From: Clostridia bacterium
Lineage (GTDB): Bacteria > Bacillota > Clostridia > Oscillospirales > Acutalibacteraceae
Length of the DNA stretch: 64,000 nucleotides
Reading direction: 5' to 3'
NCBI GenBank assembly: GCA_017432485.1
Contig: JAFRJB010000133.1
Location: forward strand, 21,375-85,374
The notes beneath the pieces are model-generated. The model was not told where the DNA came from. It did not search any database and worked only from the letters and a program-made list of their open reading frames with translations. Numbering within the stretch: position 1 is the first letter of the stretch; every line of letters begins with the position of its first letter. This document shows, in pieces, positions 23,731 to 32,352 of the stretch. A program made the position numbers and the translations under genes.

Positions 23731-25412
23731 TGGACGAAAACAAAAAAGAACTCATTGAAAATGAAAGTGAAAAAGTAGAAGCGGTAGAAGCGACTGCTGC
23801 CACAGAAAGTGTTGTGGAAGAAACTGTTGCGGTAGAAGCAGCTGAGGAAACAACAGCTGAAAATAATGCGGCAGAGGAAATCGAAACTGTTACCGAAGAT
23901 GCACAGGAAGATAGCGATAGCACTTTTTCTGTTGAAAAGGTTGACAGTCAGGAAGCTCTCAATGACTTTTTAAGCGGTGATGCTACGGAAGATACCGATG
24001 AAGCCGAGCAGGAAATGAAGCTCGCAAAGTATGCTGCAGACTGTGAAAGCTGCGCTACAAAGGTGTTTTTTGAACTTGATGATTTAAATGAAGACGGCAA
24101 TCTGTTGTGCCCGAATTGTCAAGAGGAAATTGAAATCGACCACGATGCGATTGACTACTATTTAGTTAATAAAGAAGAAGCCAATGAGCCTGATGGCGGT
24201 GCATTTGTTGTTGATTGTAATTCTTGCGAAGCTGTAGTGCATTTTAAAGAAGATGACATTGATCAAGACGATAATATCGTTTGTCCGCAGTGCGGTGAAA
24301 AGATTCATATTGAAATTGAAGTGCTGGATGCTTACAGAGAAAACGATTTTGAAAAAGCACTTAAGAAAAAGAGAAGATTTAAGAAGGTTCTCGCGTGTGT
24401 CAGTGGCGTAGTCATTGCTTTGGCAATCTGTTTTGCAGTGATTTTCATTGCAGGCAATAAAAGTGTTGTGAAAGTTGACGGCACTTCCGTACCGATGAAC
24501 ATTTATAAATGTGTTTATTACATTGAAGGTGCTTCCAATTATATCGGCTCCGGTTACAGCCCTGATGAAAAAGCCAGTAAACAGGCGTATGAAAACAGTG
24601 ATGATTATGATACTTGGGATGACTTTTTAAAAGCACAAACTGAAGATGTCTTAAAACTTTATTACGGTATTTATAATGCCGGTAAAAAAGCCGGTTATGA
24701 ATTGAGCGACAAAGACAAAGAAAGTATCGAAACGGCGATTGAAAGTATTCAATCCGGCGCTGATACAGCAAAATTGACTTTTGAAGACTTTATGAAATCC
24801 AATTACGGATTGAAAATTGATGAAAAGAATTTTAGAGAGTATTTGGCATTAACTGTCTATGTAAATTCTTATTATAAAGAAGTTATGAAAGCGGATGTCA
24901 GTGAAAAGCAGCTCAAGGAGTTGTATGAAGCTAATCCCGAAAATTATGAAGTTGTGACTTTCAGATATTTATATTTGGCAATTGATGACAGCCTTTCTAA
25001 AGAAGATGCGCTCAAAGCCGTAAAGAATATCGCAAAGGCAAAAAATGAAAAAGAATTCAAGAGCCTGTTGCTTAAGAATGTTGCTAAAGATAAGGCGAGT
25101 CAGTACAGTGATGATAGTGCAACGCTTGTTAAAGATATGGCTTGCGCCAATATTCAAGACCGACCGGTAGCAGAGATGCTCACCAACCCGAAGACAAAGA
25201 AATATCAAACAGAATATGGTGTTTCGGATGATGGAACCTATGCGGAAGTCGCCATGCTCATAGAGCCGCGCCATAAAGATGATGATTTGATTATGGATAC
25301 GGCTGTCAGCCAGGTGTCTTCCGAAAAAGGGCAGGCATATATTGATGATATTCGCGAAAACACGACGGTTAAGTCTTCATTGGGTATGATCATAAGGAAT
25401 TTGACTTTTTAA
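23730..25412 (+). CDS. Acidic membrane protein with two zinc-ribbon-like motifs and a foldase-like extracellular region
   Basis: Residues 1-90 are highly acidic and low-complexity. Two similar metal-ribbon motifs follow: CESCATKVFF...CPNCQEEI (about 107-140) and CNSCEAVVHF...CPQCGEKI (about 160-195). A transmembrane helix (VLACVSGVVIALAICFAVIF, about 217-240) comes next, then about 320 extracellular residues starting KSVVKVDGTSVPMNIYKCVY. This resembles the SurA/PrsA N-terminal domain of the next gene, but no parvulin domain is recognisable. Two ATGs stand in tandem (23727, 23730), and AAAGGGG is better spaced for the second. It is probably a paralogue of the following foldase, with the catalytic domain lost or replaced. 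Role unknown. Confidence 0.75.
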   Translation: MDENKKELIENESEKVEAVEATAATESVVEETVAVEAAEETTAENNAAEEIETVTEDAQEDSDSTFSVEKVDSQEALNDFLSGDATEDTDEAEQEMKLAKYAADCESCATKVFFELDDLNEDGNLLCPNCQEEIEIDHDAIDYYLVNKEEANEPDGGAFVVDCNSCEAVVHFKEDDIDQDDNIVCPQCGEKIHIEIEVLDAYRENDFEKALKKKRRFKKVLACVSGVVIALAICFAVIFIAGNKSVVKVDGTSVPMNIYKCVYYIEGASNYIGSGYSPDEKASKQAYENSDDYDTWDDFLKAQTEDVLKLYYGIYNAGKKAGYELSDKDKESIETAIESIQSGADTAKLTFEDFMKSNYGLKIDEKNFREYLALTVYVNSYYKEVMKADVSEKQLKELYEANPENYEVVTFRYLYLAIDDSLSKEDALKAVKNIAKAKNEKEFKSLLLKNVAKDKASQYSDDSATLVKDMACANIQDRPVAEMLTNPKTKKYQTEYGVSDDGTYAEVAMLIEPRHKDDDLIMDTAVSQVSSEKGQAYIDDIRENTTVKSSLGMIIRNLTF

Positions 25413-25486
25413 CACAAAATGAATTGAAAAATAATTCATTTTGTAGTATGATAAAAAAATATTGATGCGAAAGGGGCATTCCAATA

Positions 25487-27202
25487 ATGGCAAAAGAAAA
25501 ATTAACCGAAGCTGAAAAGTACAGGTTAGAAAGAAAAAAGAGAATTGAGAAAGAGAAGAAAAAGAAAAACAGTTATATCAACCGCAATCGCCAGCAAGTG
25601 AAAAAGGTGGAGAAAACGGTAGGTATTGTTGTAGCGGCAGGTGTGGTGGTAACCATCATTTGCCTGTTGTTAAGCTTTTTCGGTGTTTTCAACAGAATGA
25701 TTACTGCTGCAGTTGTCGGTGATCAAAAAGTTACTGTTGCTGAAATGAACTGTGCATTTGCAGATGTTAAAAACCAAGTTTACAACGCCAGTCAGCAGTA
25801 CGAGCAGTCTGCCGGTCAAGGTTTCTATTCCAATGAAACCAAGAGCACGGATCCTTGCGTATACGACAGCACTAAAACTTGGGGTGAATATTTCCAAGAG
25901 CAGGCTTTAGAGCATGTCAAGCAGGTTTATGCGTTTAAAGACGGCGAAGGCAACACTTTAACCGAAGAGCAGTCCAAAGAGATTAGTGAAACATTTGAAA
26001 CACTTGACAGCTCGGCACAAGAGAACAATTATTCCCTGAATGCGTATATTAGAGAAGTATACGGTACCGGCGTTAACGCAAAAGTGTTACGTACCTGGTT
26101 GGAAAATGTCTATAAAGCGCAAAATGCCCAGACCAATGCCAGCGAAACCTATGAAAAATCCATAAAGTCGGAAGATATCAAAAAGTATTATGATGACAAT
26201 ACTCAAAAATATGTGAAAGCTTCCGCAATGGCATATAGCGTTCCTGTTGATACGACTGAGGTTGCAAGTCAACTTGAAAAAGAAGATATCTCCAATGAAG
26301 AAATCGATAAAATTATTGCCGATGCAGTCAATGCAACTAAGAAAAAAGCTGAAGTCATTTATGATCAGGTTAAGGCAGATCCGGATGATTTCAGAAGCGC
26401 TGTAAACGCATATGAAAAAGACGAAAAGAAGGAAAGCGCCACTACCTACACGAATGATACCTTAACCCTTACCGGTAAAGTCAGCGAGAAGATGTCTGCA
26501 CTCGGCGAAAAGGGTCAGCTTTGGGTGGCTCACTCTAAAGAGAAAGATCAGGTGAATCTTGTTTACTCTGCAGATTATGATACAAAATCCTTCCAGTTTG
26601 ACATCATTCGTATTTTAGAACCGGCAGAAAACTTTAATACAGTGGCAGTGCGCCATATCTTAATTCAGCCGAGCGATACGGAAGATGATGCTTCTTGGGA
26701 AGAAGCTAAGGAGAAGATTCAAACTATCTATGACAAGTGGAAGAAAAAGCCCACTGAGGACTATTTTTCAACGCTTGCTACCGAAGAGACTTCTGATACG
26801 GGTTCGAAGGAAAACGGCGGTCTTTATGAGAATGTTGAGCCCGGTCAAATGGTGGATACTTTCGACGCATGGTGCTTCGATTCTGACAGAAAATCCGGCG
26901 ATACGGGCATTGTGAAAACAACCTACGGTTATCACTTAATGTATTTTGTTAAGAATAACGGGGCCTATTGGAAGACTCAGGTACCCTCGGATATGGCTAA
27001 TGAATATGTGGAGAAAAATATCCAAGAAAAATTAGATAGCCTCAAAGCCGAACAGGTAAACTTTGGTTGGAACAAGATTAAAGAAGTTAAGGATTATAAG
27101 AAGGCACAAAAATCCACTACCACAACCGTTGAAGAAACAACAGCGGAAGAGGCAGCGGCTGCTGAAACAGCCGACACCGAAACCACTGCGGCAGCGGAAT
27201 AG
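25487..27202 (+). CDS. Membrane-anchored peptidyl-prolyl isomerase, PrsA/SurA-like
   Basis: A strongly basic cytoplasmic start (YRLERKKRIEKEKKKKNS) precedes a single transmembrane helix (TVGIVVAAGVVVTIICLLLS, about 46-68). The extracellular part begins VVGDQKVTVAEMNCAF, a SurA-N-like substrate domain, and carries a parvulin PPIC domain at about 385-500 (VRHILIQPSDTED; SKENGGLYENVEPGQM; VKTTYGYHLMYF). The C-terminal tail is Thr/Glu/Ala-rich. Unlike classic PrsA it has no lipobox, so it is an N-terminally anchored foldase. GAAAGGGG precedes the ATG. It is adjacent and structurally similar to the preceding gene. Confidence 0.85.
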   Translation: MAKEKLTEAEKYRLERKKRIEKEKKKKNSYINRNRQQVKKVEKTVGIVVAAGVVVTIICLLLSFFGVFNRMITAAVVGDQKVTVAEMNCAFADVKNQVYNASQQYEQSAGQGFYSNETKSTDPCVYDSTKTWGEYFQEQALEHVKQVYAFKDGEGNTLTEEQSKEISETFETLDSSAQENNYSLNAYIREVYGTGVNAKVLRTWLENVYKAQNAQTNASETYEKSIKSEDIKKYYDDNTQKYVKASAMAYSVPVDTTEVASQLEKEDISNEEIDKIIADAVNATKKKAEVIYDQVKADPDDFRSAVNAYEKDEKKESATTYTNDTLTLTGKVSEKMSALGEKGQLWVAHSKEKDQVNLVYSADYDTKSFQFDIIRILEPAENFNTVAVRHILIQPSDTEDDASWEEAKEKIQTIYDKWKKKPTEDYFSTLATEETSDTGSKENGGLYENVEPGQMVDTFDAWCFDSDRKSGDTGIVKTTYGYHLMYFVKNNGAYWKTQVPSDMANEYVEKNIQEKLDSLKAEQVNFGWNKIKEVKDYKKAQKSTTTTVEETTAEEAAAAETADTETTAAAE

Positions 27203-27216
27203 ACCAAATAAATCAT

Positions 27217-27252
27217 CAATTAGCCGAGAGTTCTTATCTCGGCTAATTGTTT
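27217..27252 (+). terminator. Hairpin between the foldase gene and ispF
   Basis: CAATTAGCCGAGA (27217-27229) pairs perfectly with TCTCGGCTAATTG (27237-27249). The T tail is only three bases, so termination may be partial. Confidence 0.55.
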
Positions 27253-27272
27253 AGTGGGAAAGGCGGTATAAT

Positions 27273-27743
27273 ATGAGAGTCGGGCAAGGGTATGATGTTC
27301 ATCGCCTGGCAGAAGGCAGAAAGTTGATTATAGGCGGTGTGGAAATACCGCATGATAAAGGGCTTTTAGGGCATTCGGATGCGGATGTGCTCTTACACGC
27401 GATTGCCGATGCGCTGTTGGGCGCAGCGGCACTTGGAGATATTGGCAAACACTTTCCTGATACCGACGATGCTTTTAAAGATGCAGACAGCCTGAAACTA
27501 CTTGCAAAGGTGGCTGAAATAGTATGTGCGGCAGGGTTTACTGTGCAGAATATTGATGCAACGATTATCGCTCAAAGACCAAAGATGAGCCCTTATATTG
27601 ATCGTATGAGGGAAAACATTGCTGCAGCCATCGGTATAGATGTGAGTGCAGTGAGTGTAAAAGCGACTACCGAGGAGGGGCTTGGCTTCACCGGGCACCA
27701 AGAAGGTATTAGTGCTCTTGCAGTTTGTTTAATAGATGATTAA
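27273..27743 (+). CDS. ispF: 2-C-methyl-D-erythritol 2,4-cyclodiphosphate synthase
   Basis: Fifth enzyme of the MEP isoprenoid pathway; it cyclises CDP-ME 2-phosphate to MEcPP with release of CMP. The N-terminus [16 protein letters not shown] gives the metal ligands Asp8 and His10. [23 protein letters not shown] supplies the third ligand and active-site loop, and [16 protein letters not shown] is the C-terminal signature. Length (156) is normal. No other MEP gene is adjacent. A ribosome-binding site (AAAGGCGG) precedes the ATG. Confidence 0.96.
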   Translation: MRVGQGYDVHRLAEGRKLIIGGVEIPHDKGLLGHSDADVLLHAIADALLGAAALGDIGKHFPDTDDAFKDADSLKLLAKVAEIVCAAGFTVQNIDATIIAQRPKMSPYIDRMRENIAAAIGIDVSAVSVKATTEEGLGFTGHQEGISALAVCLIDD

Positions 27744-27767
27744 AAACCAAATAGAGGTATATTTTGA

Positions 27768-27800
27768 CAAGGCAGTTCCATTTTGTGAACGCCTTGTTTA
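27768..27800 (+). terminator. Intrinsic terminator after ispF
   Basis: CAAGGC-A-GTTC (27768-27778) pairs with GAAC-GCCTTG (27787-27796), with one bulged base, followed by TTTA TTTTT. Confidence 0.65.
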
Positions 27801-27853
27801 TTTTTATTGACTAACTAATTAATTATTTAATATAGTTAATAAATTTCAATCTA

Positions 27854-27882
27854 TTGCATATTACTTTTAATTGTTATATAAT
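27854..27882 (+). promoter_or_regulatory. Promoter of the large secreted protein
   Basis: -35 TTGCAT (27854-27859), 17-nt spacer, consensus -10 TATAAT (27877-27882), 66 nt before the ATG. Confidence 0.75.
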
Positions 27883-27947
27883 CACATTAGGTATAAATAT
27901 TTAAAAGTATATTTTTTATTTTTTCGACTGTTATGGAGGTCTTCAAC

Positions 27948-30900
27948 ATGAAAAAAGTCAAAAAAATATTAGCATTGGTTTTATCAGTTGCAATGCTTTC
28001 CACGGGTATGGTTTTCACTATGCCTGCGGCATCTGCAGCGTCTTTTCCAAGTGGCTTGTATAACGGCACCAAGCAGGTGGTTTATACTGCCGGCGATGCC
28101 GCAAAAGGAAAGTACCTTGTGGAAATAGATGCGGTGAAGTATAATCCCAACATTGCGCAGGAATCGCAGGCGATTGCCAGCGAAGCGGGTGATATCATCA
28201 TCACTTACCGCCCGAAGAACGGTACTGCGCCCGAAGTGACCGAGCGCTTTGAAGATGTGATTGCGATGAATGCGTTTAATTATGTCGGCGAAGGCAGTTT
28301 TGTTTATTACGCCGTGTTAGACGGATATCCGCAAAAAGCAACGATTTCCGCGAGAAAGACCAATATGGCGGATAATGATAGCGGTATCTATGCCGGTATT
28401 AAGATTTGGAACACGGAAGTCGGTTCTTTCGAGAATATTTATGATTTTTCCAAAATTGAGCGCTCCAACGGTGCCGATACCAGCAGTTTGCTTTTCAGTA
28501 ATGTCAGTGTTTTGGCACAGTATTTTCCGTTTGCCAAACAAGGCAGCGCCACCGGCGGCAACTTAACATTGCCTGCCGGCTTAAGTGCGAACAGTGCTGT
28601 TCAGACTTTCACCGCGACCGACCAGTGGGGCGTTACGATGATTGCGCCGAATATTGATTATACCCCGGTGACCGGCTTGACTTTCTCCCAAAATCAAAAC
28701 GTGATGACACTTAAGGGCACAGGTGATGCCAACAATCCCAACGGATCAAGCAGATCGGTAGTTTTAACTGCTACCTATGACACGATGAATACTTCTGTTG
28801 CCAATACATTCAGTTTGACTAAAAATGTGACAGTGAGCAACAGTTCTCCCGTAACGTATGCGCCGACCTTTGCCAACAGGGAAAAGGCAGGTTTGCAGTT
28901 ATCTTTTAAAACAAGCTCGAGTTCTTCCATCGAAAAATTTGAGCTGAACTCTTCTTATCAAATGACAACGACCAACTACCTTGTTGTCAAAAACAATGCT
29001 TCGAGAAAAGCCAGCATCAAACTTGCTTCAACTGCGAATGATAAAGTCAATTTTTCTTCCAGTACTTTGACTTTGGAAGCAGGTGCAAGTACAAACATAC
29101 AGTTACTTGACTTAAAGTCGGCAAGCGCAAACTATACACTTGATGTGACTGCTACATACACTTTAGAAGGTTTGTATGATGCAGCGACCGGTTCTCTTGA
29201 AAGCCTGACTGCAGGCAGTGCTATTCCGCTGGTTTACAGCAATTATAATTATGCGCCTTCCGGCGTTGTCTATCAAGCGGGCGGCTTTATGTATAGTGAG
29301 ATTAATATGGATGTCAGGTTGGAATCTACCAACCATTCGGTTCTTTTTGAGGAAACCACGCCGATGTATTTACATACCGATCCGGATGAATATATGTGGG
29401 GTGTCAATGTTTATGTTGACAGAAGCAGAATCAATACTTATCAAGATGCCGGTATGCGTTTCTTCTTTACGAGCCGGAAAAACCACCAGTATTACTTCCA
29501 AGATCAGGATGATTACTTAGGGCCATATTATTTAACAGGTTCCTATAATAATTCCGGTACATTTGCTTTTAATGCCGAACCGGGCGCTTATACTTCCGCA
29601 CATAAAGAAAAAGTCGGCTTAGACCTCGGTAAGGGTGTCGGCGTGACAAAAACGCAGAATTTCAACGGTACCATCTTTACCGGTTCCACATCAGTGGATG
29701 CGCCTGCAACTTTGTATCTTGACCATATGCAGATTCACGCATGGGGCAGCGGTTCCGCTTACTTTACTTTACCGCTGAATATTTATGCATACAACAAGAC
29801 AGAGTTGAAGAGCCAGATTAATACTTGCTTGCAAAAGAATCTGCTTTCCTGTTACTACAGCGCAACCGCGTATTCGAACTACGCTTCGATGAATTCCTCC
29901 GCCATGAAAACTGCTCTTGAGCAGCGCGGTGTGGATAAGACCAGCCAGTATAAGGTTTCGACAGCGAAAACACAGTTAAACTCTGCGTTTAACAACTTAG
30001 TGAATTCTTCCGTGGCAAACGGCACCTACAGTTTGATTCACAACAAACATGTGGGCGATATTACTACGGCAATTGAAGAAACTTCGGTAGACTTTTATGT
30101 ATTCGAAAACGGATCTTCCAACGCGCTCAAATTCAAGGCGGCTTATGCAGATGCTTGCAACAAGCACTCCGATGCTTATATGCCGACTATGACCACCAGC
30201 GGGACTTACGAGCACACATTTGATTATTGGAATATCGATTTTTCCGATCTGAATGCATTGCTGGCACTCTATGCGGAAGTAGCTCCGGCAGGTCAATTTG
30301 TCAATGTAGATGAAGCGGTCGGCAGTGAGTTGCGCGCTGCGAGAAATTTGGATACGACTTCAGCTACTGCGAATCCTTCCAAGCAAACCGATGTGGAAAT
30401 CATTGTCAATAACCTCAAAGCGGCGATGAGAAACTTGAAGTACAAGTCCTATAATATGCATGTGTACCACAAGATGCTCACTCCTTCCGGTACAGAGGAG
30501 ATTGACAACGATATTATTCACAACTATCTGGAAACCTACAACAAAACCGCAACCTACGGTGAAGTGGAAGACGGTACCGCTGTTTTGACAGACGGCACCT
30601 ACACGGTTAAAGGTTATCACTTTGAACCGCAGCCTGACAGCACCTTTAAAGAGTATGCTTCCCGCTATTACTATCAAGGTATTTCTTCGGAATATCTTTG
30701 TGAAGGCGAGAAGGATATCACCATGGTTTACTATGCCAAATCTATCGAAAGTACGCAGTTAGCCCAAGATATTAACGAAGTGGAAACACATGTCGATGAA
30801 TGGGACGGCATGTATACCGAAAACTCCATTAATGCGTTTGTTGATTGGTTTGATGCAAAGTATGATGCCGGTGAATTAACCAAGATATTCTCGGTATTTG

Positions 30901-31835
30901 ATCAGGCGGAATATGATGCTCTGGTCGCAGAATTTGAAGCGGAAATGGCAAAATTAGATCGTATTGCTACCGAAGAACAGGTACAGCAAATTGAGCAATT
31001 TATTGCCAATTACGAAATGCTGCAGGACTTTGGTGATGCGTTCTGCCATGCAGCAGATATGATTGCAAATTATGCCGATGCTTATACACAGGCGCAGGAA
31101 TTGTCTGAACTCGCACAGACCAACAATGCGGGCACCAATGCTGCTGCAGCGGTGCTGGATAGTGTTAAAGACTTTAAAGTTGAGATGCATGTGAGCGGTG
31201 CGCACAGTTTGGTAACTGCACCGAAAGACGGTGTAGACGGTTCTTATTCATTGCTGTGTTCTAACTGCGGCAATATGATTGATTCCGGCATCTTTGCAAG
31301 CCCGAAATTTAATAGATTCAGTTTTGACGGCTATAACTACAGCAACCGCGGTGCTTCTTTGAGAATCAAAGGCGAGTCAGCGGCAAGTGATTATCAAGAT
31401 GTTCGTTTTACTGCCTCCTGCAATGTGCCTGACGGCGCGGAAGTAACCGACTTCGGTTTTGTGTATACACAAACTAAATATCTTAACGGCGGTGCTGAAC
31501 CGAATGACAACACACCGATTAATGTTGACCAACTCGTAGAGGGCGGCATGTATGTGACAAAGTTCTCAATGTTTGATGGTCAGTATTCTATCCATGCATC
31601 GGATGATGGCGATGTATATACATTTAATCTTGTGTTGAAGCTCAGAAGAAATAACTGGAATACGCATTATGCAGCAAGAAGTTATATTACATACGAACTT
31701 GATGGCATTGAAGTCACGGTTTATGATGCTTCCTATTCTTCGAGGACAGCGAAATATATCGCTGAGTGTGCGGTTAATAATCCGTATGAGAGCCCGAGCA
31801 CCAAAGCATACCTGACCGAAAAATTCGGCTTATAG
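27948..31835 (+). CDS. Large secreted protein of unknown function (1295 residues)
   Basis: A Sec signal peptide (MKKVKKILALVLSVAMLSTG, cleavage near the AASA at about 31-34) precedes an extracellular protein without sortase motif or membrane anchor. The N-terminal half is rich in beta-strand-like, Ser/Thr/Asn-rich sequence. A central region (about 620-700, KTALEQRGVDKTSQYKVSTA) and a later one (about 960-1060, VQQIEQFIANYEMLQDF) are helical and resemble FIVAR-like spacer segments. A CSNCG pair lies near residue 1100, just before the C-terminal beta domain. The frame opens at ATG 27933, but GGAGG is placed for ATG 27948. It is a single-gene unit with a strong promoter and terminator. No catalytic motif is recognised, and a surface or adhesion role is only a guess. 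Confidence 0.75.
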   Translation: MKKVKKILALVLSVAMLSTGMVFTMPAASAASFPSGLYNGTKQVVYTAGDAAKGKYLVEIDAVKYNPNIAQESQAIASEAGDIIITYRPKNGTAPEVTERFEDVIAMNAFNYVGEGSFVYYAVLDGYPQKATISARKTNMADNDSGIYAGIKIWNTEVGSFENIYDFSKIERSNGADTSSLLFSNVSVLAQYFPFAKQGSATGGNLTLPAGLSANSAVQTFTATDQWGVTMIAPNIDYTPVTGLTFSQNQNVMTLKGTGDANNPNGSSRSVVLTATYDTMNTSVANTFSLTKNVTVSNSSPVTYAPTFANREKAGLQLSFKTSSSSSIEKFELNSSYQMTTTNYLVVKNNASRKASIKLASTANDKVNFSSSTLTLEAGASTNIQLLDLKSASANYTLDVTATYTLEGLYDAATGSLESLTAGSAIPLVYSNYNYAPSGVVYQAGGFMYSEINMDVRLESTNHSVLFEETTPMYLHTDPDEYMWGVNVYVDRSRINTYQDAGMRFFFTSRKNHQYYFQDQDDYLGPYYLTGSYNNSGTFAFNAEPGAYTSAHKEKVGLDLGKGVGVTKTQNFNGTIFTGSTSVDAPATLYLDHMQIHAWGSGSAYFTLPLNIYAYNKTELKSQINTCLQKNLLSCYYSATAYSNYASMNSSAMKTALEQRGVDKTSQYKVSTAKTQLNSAFNNLVNSSVANGTYSLIHNKHVGDITTAIEETSVDFYVFENGSSNALKFKAAYADACNKHSDAYMPTMTTSGTYEHTFDYWNIDFSDLNALLALYAEVAPAGQFVNVDEAVGSELRAARNLDTTSATANPSKQTDVEIIVNNLKAAMRNLKYKSYNMHVYHKMLTPSGTEEIDNDIIHNYLETYNKTATYGEVEDGTAVLTDGTYTVKGYHFEPQPDSTFKEYASRYYYQGISSEYLCEGEKDITMVYYAKSIESTQLAQDINEVETHVDEWDGMYTENSINAFVDWFDAKYDAGELTKIFSVFDQAEYDALVAEFEAEMAKLDRIATEEQVQQIEQFIANYEMLQDFGDAFCHAADMIANYADAYTQAQELSELAQTNNAGTNAAAAVLDSVKDFKVEMHVSGAHSLVTAPKDGVDGSYSLLCSNCGNMIDSGIFASPKFNRFSFDGYNYSNRGASLRIKGESAASDYQDVRFTASCNVPDGAEVTDFGFVYTQTKYLNGGAEPNDNTPINVDQLVEGGMYVTKFSMFDGQYSIHASDDGDVYTFNLVLKLRRNNWNTHYAARSYITYELDGIEVTVYDASYSSRTAKYIAECAVNNPYESPSTKAYLTEKFGL

Positions 31836-31843
31836 TTTCTAAA

Positions 31844-31877
31844 AAAAATCCTCGCACTTTTGTGCGGGGATTTTTTT
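31844..31877 (+). terminator. Intrinsic terminator after the large secreted protein
   Basis: A stem of about 14 bp (AAAAATCCTCGCAC with GTGCGGGGATTTTT) with a 4-nt loop and T run. Confidence 0.88.
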
Positions 31878-31895
31878 AGACAAAAGGATTTGCTG

Positions 31896-32055
31896 CAGTT
31901 AACAGTTTACAGATGACAGACAACAGAGATGAGTGGGCTTCGTCTATACTTATAAAGGATATGGGCGATAGCCTATCTGTATTCTGTGCTCTGTATTCTG
32001 TAGTCTGACAAATAAGGGTTTGCGCGTTCAAAGAACGCGCAAACCCTTATTTGTC
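31896..32055. repeat. Inverted pair of 7-nt-period arrays plus 23-bp hairpin
   Basis: CAG occurs at 31896, 31903, 31910, 31917, 31924 and CTG at 31977, 31984, 31991, 31998, 32005, five units each at exactly 7-nt steps and mutually complementary at these triplets; the four bases between vary. The adjoining hairpin has perfect 23-bp arms (32007-32029 and 32033-32055), beginning GACAAATAAGGG and ending CCCTTATTTGTC. The 50-nt core between the arrays (31928-31976) has no clear ORF. It shares its plan and the AAATAAGG hairpin ends with the element at 23343-23592. Confidence 0.75.
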
Positions 32056-32124
32056 AGTTTGTCCCATTTGCGCATAGAATAAATGGAGTTAGAAATGACT
32101 CAATTTTAACAAAGAGGTGATTTG

Positions 32125-32352
32125 TTGGCTGAAATTCGAGTGAAAGTCGGCTCTGTAACCAATGCCCAAAAAGCCAAGAAAGTGCTTTTAAACAATGGAA
32201 TTCATGCTGCAATAAAACGCGCTGTGCAAATAAAAAAAGGTGACGGCTGCGGCTATAGTGTTGTATTTGTCGGCGAGAGAGAGCCTGCGTTGCTGTATTT
32301 GAAGCAAGCGGGTATAAAAATCATTTCAGTTACCGCTAATGATATATCTTGA
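32125..32352 (+). CDS. DUF3343 protein, putative Se/S carrier
   Basis: A small protein of 75 residues of the DUF3343 family, usually found beside cysteine-desulfurase-like or selenium-metabolism genes and thought to carry sulfur or selenium; that role is not proven. The conserved region is VTNAQKAKKVLLNNGI, and the cysteine lies in KGDGCGYSVVF. The start is TTG: two TTGs are in tandem (32122, 32125) and AGAGGTGA spacing favours 32125. The 3' end overlaps the next gene by 14 nt, indicating coupled translation. Confidence 0.8.
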   Translation: MAEIRVKVGSVTNAQKAKKVLLNNGIHAAIKRAVQIKKGDGCGYSVVFVGEREPALLYLKQAGIKIISVTANDIS

